Assembly (NCBI GenBank): GCA_017480485.1
Contig: JAFVAN010000036.1
Location: 1-14,262 of the forward strand
Direction of reading: 5' to 3'
DNA: 14,262 bases
Origin: Ruminococcus sp.
Lineage (GTDB): Bacteria > Bacillota_A > Clostridia > Oscillospirales > Ruminococcaceae
A program made the position numbers and the translations under genes. The notes below the pieces were generated by a model. The model was not told the DNA's origin, made no database searches, and worked only from the letters and a program-made list of their open reading frames with translations. Below, piece by piece: positions 12,633-14,262 of this stretch (positions within the stretch are counted from its first letter, which is position 1; each line of letters opens with the position of its first letter).

Positions 12633-13952
12633 TCACAGCTGATGGATAACAAATATCTCGTAAATGCTCTTGATGGCGGCCTCAAAGTCGTTCTCGGCAA
12701 CGCCGATGATGATGTTGAGCTCGCTGGAGCCCTGGTCGATCATCTTTACGTTCACATGAGCGTGAGCAAGGGCCGAGAAGATCCTGCCCGCAGTTCCGCG
12801 GTTGGACTTCATGGCGCGGCCAACTACAGCGATAAGCGCCAGATCGGTCTCGATGTCGATGGAGTCGGGGTGAACGTTGCGGTGCAGGCCGCTGAGAACC
12901 TCCTGCTCCTTGGGCTCAAACTCGCTCTGGTGAACGATGACGCTCATGGTGTCGATGCCCGAGGGCATATGCTCAAAGGAGAGGCCGTTCTTCTCGAACA
13001 CCTCGAGAACGCGCCTGCCAAAGCCGAGCTCGCTGTTCATCATGTCCTTTTCGATGTTAACAACGGTGAAGCCCTTCTTGCCCGCGATGCCCGTAATGGT
13101 GAACTGGGGCTTCTGAGAGGTGCTTTCAACGATCATCGTGCCAGGGTCCATGGGGGCGTTGGTGTTTCTGATGTTTATGGGGATGCCCGCCTTGCGGACG
13201 GGGAAGATGGCGTCCTCATGCAGCACGCCCGCGCCCATGTAGGAGAGCTCGCGGAGCTCCTTGTAGGTGATGGTGTGGATGGGCAGGGGGTCCTTGATTA
13301 TTCTGGGGTCGGAGATCAGGAAGCCGGAGACGTCGGTCCAGTTCTCGTAGATATCGGCGCCCACGGCCGCAGCCACGATAGAGCCCGTAACGTCCGAGCC
13401 GCCGCGGGAGAAGGTCTTGATGGTATCATTGGGCATAGAGCCGTAGAAGCCGGGGATAACGGCCCTCTCGATGCCCGTCAGGCGCTCCTTCATTGCGGCG
13501 TCTGTGCGTGCGGCGTCAAACTCGCCGGAGTCGGTGAAAAAGATCACATCCGCCGCGTCAACGAACTCATAGCCCAGATAGTTGGCCATTACGATGCCGT
13601 TTAAGAACTCGCCGCGGGAGGCTGCATAGTCGCGGCCCGCCTTGCCAATGAAGCAGGCCTTGATGATATTGAACTGCTCCTCGAGGGAGAGGTCCAGGCC
13701 CAGGCCCTCGATGATCTCGTTATATCTTTCCTTTATCTTTTCAAACTGCTCGTCGAAGCTCTTGCCCTTGGCGGCAAGGTCGTAGCAGGCATAGAGCATA
13801 TCCGTCACCTTCGTGTCATCGGAAAAGCGCTTTCCGGGGGCAGAGGGAACGACGAAGCGTCTGGAGTCCTCGGCGCGGATGATATCGCCGACCTTCTTGA
13901 ACTGCTCGGCGCTGGCGAGGGAGCTGCCGCCGAATTTAACTACTTTGATCAT
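12633..13952 (-). CDS. Aspartate kinase (aspartokinase), monofunctional
   Basis: A 439-residue enzyme phosphorylating L-aspartate, the first step towards lysine, threonine, methionine and diaminopimelate. Visible motifs are KFGGSS (6-11), SAPGK (37-41), FSRGGSDVTGS (181-191) and TDVSGFLISDPR (206-217). Two C-terminal ACT domains (about 295-360 and 370-437) indicate feedback control by an end product, though which one cannot be read from sequence. It has no fused homoserine dehydrogenase. The ATG at 13950-13952 is supported by GGAG eight bases upstream and by an in-frame TGA at 13956-13958. The leader is only about 47 bases, too short for a lysine riboswitch, so control probably rests on the ACT domains. 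It stands alone in this window, convergent with typA. A lysC- or thrA-type symbol is not assigned because the paralogue class is uncertain. Confidence 0.95.
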   Translation of the reverse strand: MIKVVKFGGSSLASAEQFKKVGDIIRAEDSRRFVVPSAPGKRFSDDTKVTDMLYACYDLAAKGKSFDEQFEKIKERYNEIIEGLGLDLSLEEQFNIIKACFIGKAGRDYAASRGEFLNGIVMANYLGYEFVDAADVIFFTDSGEFDAARTDAAMKERLTGIERAVIPGFYGSMPNDTIKTFSRGGSDVTGSIVAAAVGADIYENWTDVSGFLISDPRIIKDPLPIHTITYKELRELSYMGAGVLHEDAIFPVRKAGIPINIRNTNAPMDPGTMIVESTSQKPQFTITGIAGKKGFTVVNIEKDMMNSELGFGRRVLEVFEKNGLSFEHMPSGIDTMSVIVHQSEFEPKEQEVLSGLHRNVHPDSIDIETDLALIAVVGRAMKSNRGTAGRIFSALAHAHVNVKMIDQGSSELNIIIGVAENDFEAAIKSIYEIFVIHQL

Positions 13953-14005
13953 ACATCATTCTCCGTTCATACAGCATAATTCGTGCATATCGCATCACAT
14001 TGTTA

Positions 14006-14035
14006 ATTATATAACATTCGGGCTCGTTTCGTCAA
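14006..14035 (-). promoter_or_regulatory. Sigma-A-type promoter of aspartate kinase
   Basis: On the minus strand, TTGACG (14030-14035) and TATAAT (14006-14011) are separated by 18 bases. The predicted start near 13999 gives a leader of about 47 bases. Confidence 0.8.
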
Positions 14036-14121
14036 TGTGCATTTTGCAGAATTTTCGCCGCCTTTGGGTTGTAGCGTTGTGAAATACGCCTGTACGCCAG
14101 CGGCGCACATCTTTTTTAGGC

Positions 14122-14179
14122 CGCGAGAGCACTCGCAAGCTCGTTCACAACGGTGAAGTGTGAGGGGGCTCCCTCGCGA
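14122..14179 (+). repeat. Dispersed intergenic repeat, copy B
   Basis: Inverted counterpart of 2073-2130, with about 49 of 58 positions identical by eye, including GAGCACTCGCAAGCTCGTT and the end CTCCCTCGCGA. The rest of 14040-14262 shows no supported gene. Confidence 0.7.
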
Positions 14180-14262
14180 TACGGTGGCACTCAGAAGGGT
14201 CGTGCTGGGCGATAGAAGTTGATAATTAGGAGCAGAAGCCCTAACACCACCCGCGGAGCGCT

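Noticed and set aside
13953..14262. Lysine riboswitch upstream of the aspartate kinase
   Set aside because: The predicted leader is only about 47 bases, far shorter than the lysine aptamer, and no matching structure is visible further upstream.

Overview
The window looks like chromosomal DNA of a Gram-positive anaerobe of class Clostridia, most likely Ruminococcus or a close relative (Oscillospirales). The grounds are AGGAGG-type ribosome sites, consensus sigma-A promoters in AT-rich gaps between GC-rich genes, a DUF4358 lipoprotein, an MBOAT/DHHW pair, and Thr-rich extracellular linkers of the kind seen in Ruminococcus surface proteins. The genus is an inference. I saw no phage genes, transposase, tRNA, rRNA or CRISPR array.

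Layout. Bases 1-205 hold a long imperfect inverted repeat and a small hairpin. From 206 to 8514 five genes lie on the minus strand. Read in their direction they are: MBOAT O-acyltransferase (8514-7093), DHHW-family protein (7080-4582), a strong terminator, an ECF sigma factor fused through a membrane segment to a BspA-like leucine-rich repeat domain (4254-2206), a repeat-rich gap, a membrane-anchored GDSL/SGNH hydrolase (1811-774), and a DUF4358 lipoprotein (742-206). Bases 8515-8884 are a divergent promoter region. On the plus strand follow a MutS-like ATPase (8885-10603) and the GTPase TypA/BipA (10679-12496). TypA converges on a minus-strand aspartate kinase (13952-12633) across two terminator hairpins. 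Bases 13953-14262 hold the aspartate kinase promoter and a second copy of a dispersed repeat.

How the genes may work together. MBOAT plus DHHW is the usual core of a machine that moves acyl (typically acetyl) groups across the membrane onto a surface polymer. The GDSL/SGNH hydrolase is the type of enzyme that often accompanies such pairs as transferase or esterase. The single-polypeptide membrane-tethered sigma factor with a predicted outside LRR domain lies between these genes on the same strand. This suggests, but does not prove, that envelope state is sensed and coupled directly to transcription of surface genes. It is the most unusual object in the window. The right half (MutS-like, TypA, aspartate kinase) is ordinary housekeeping.
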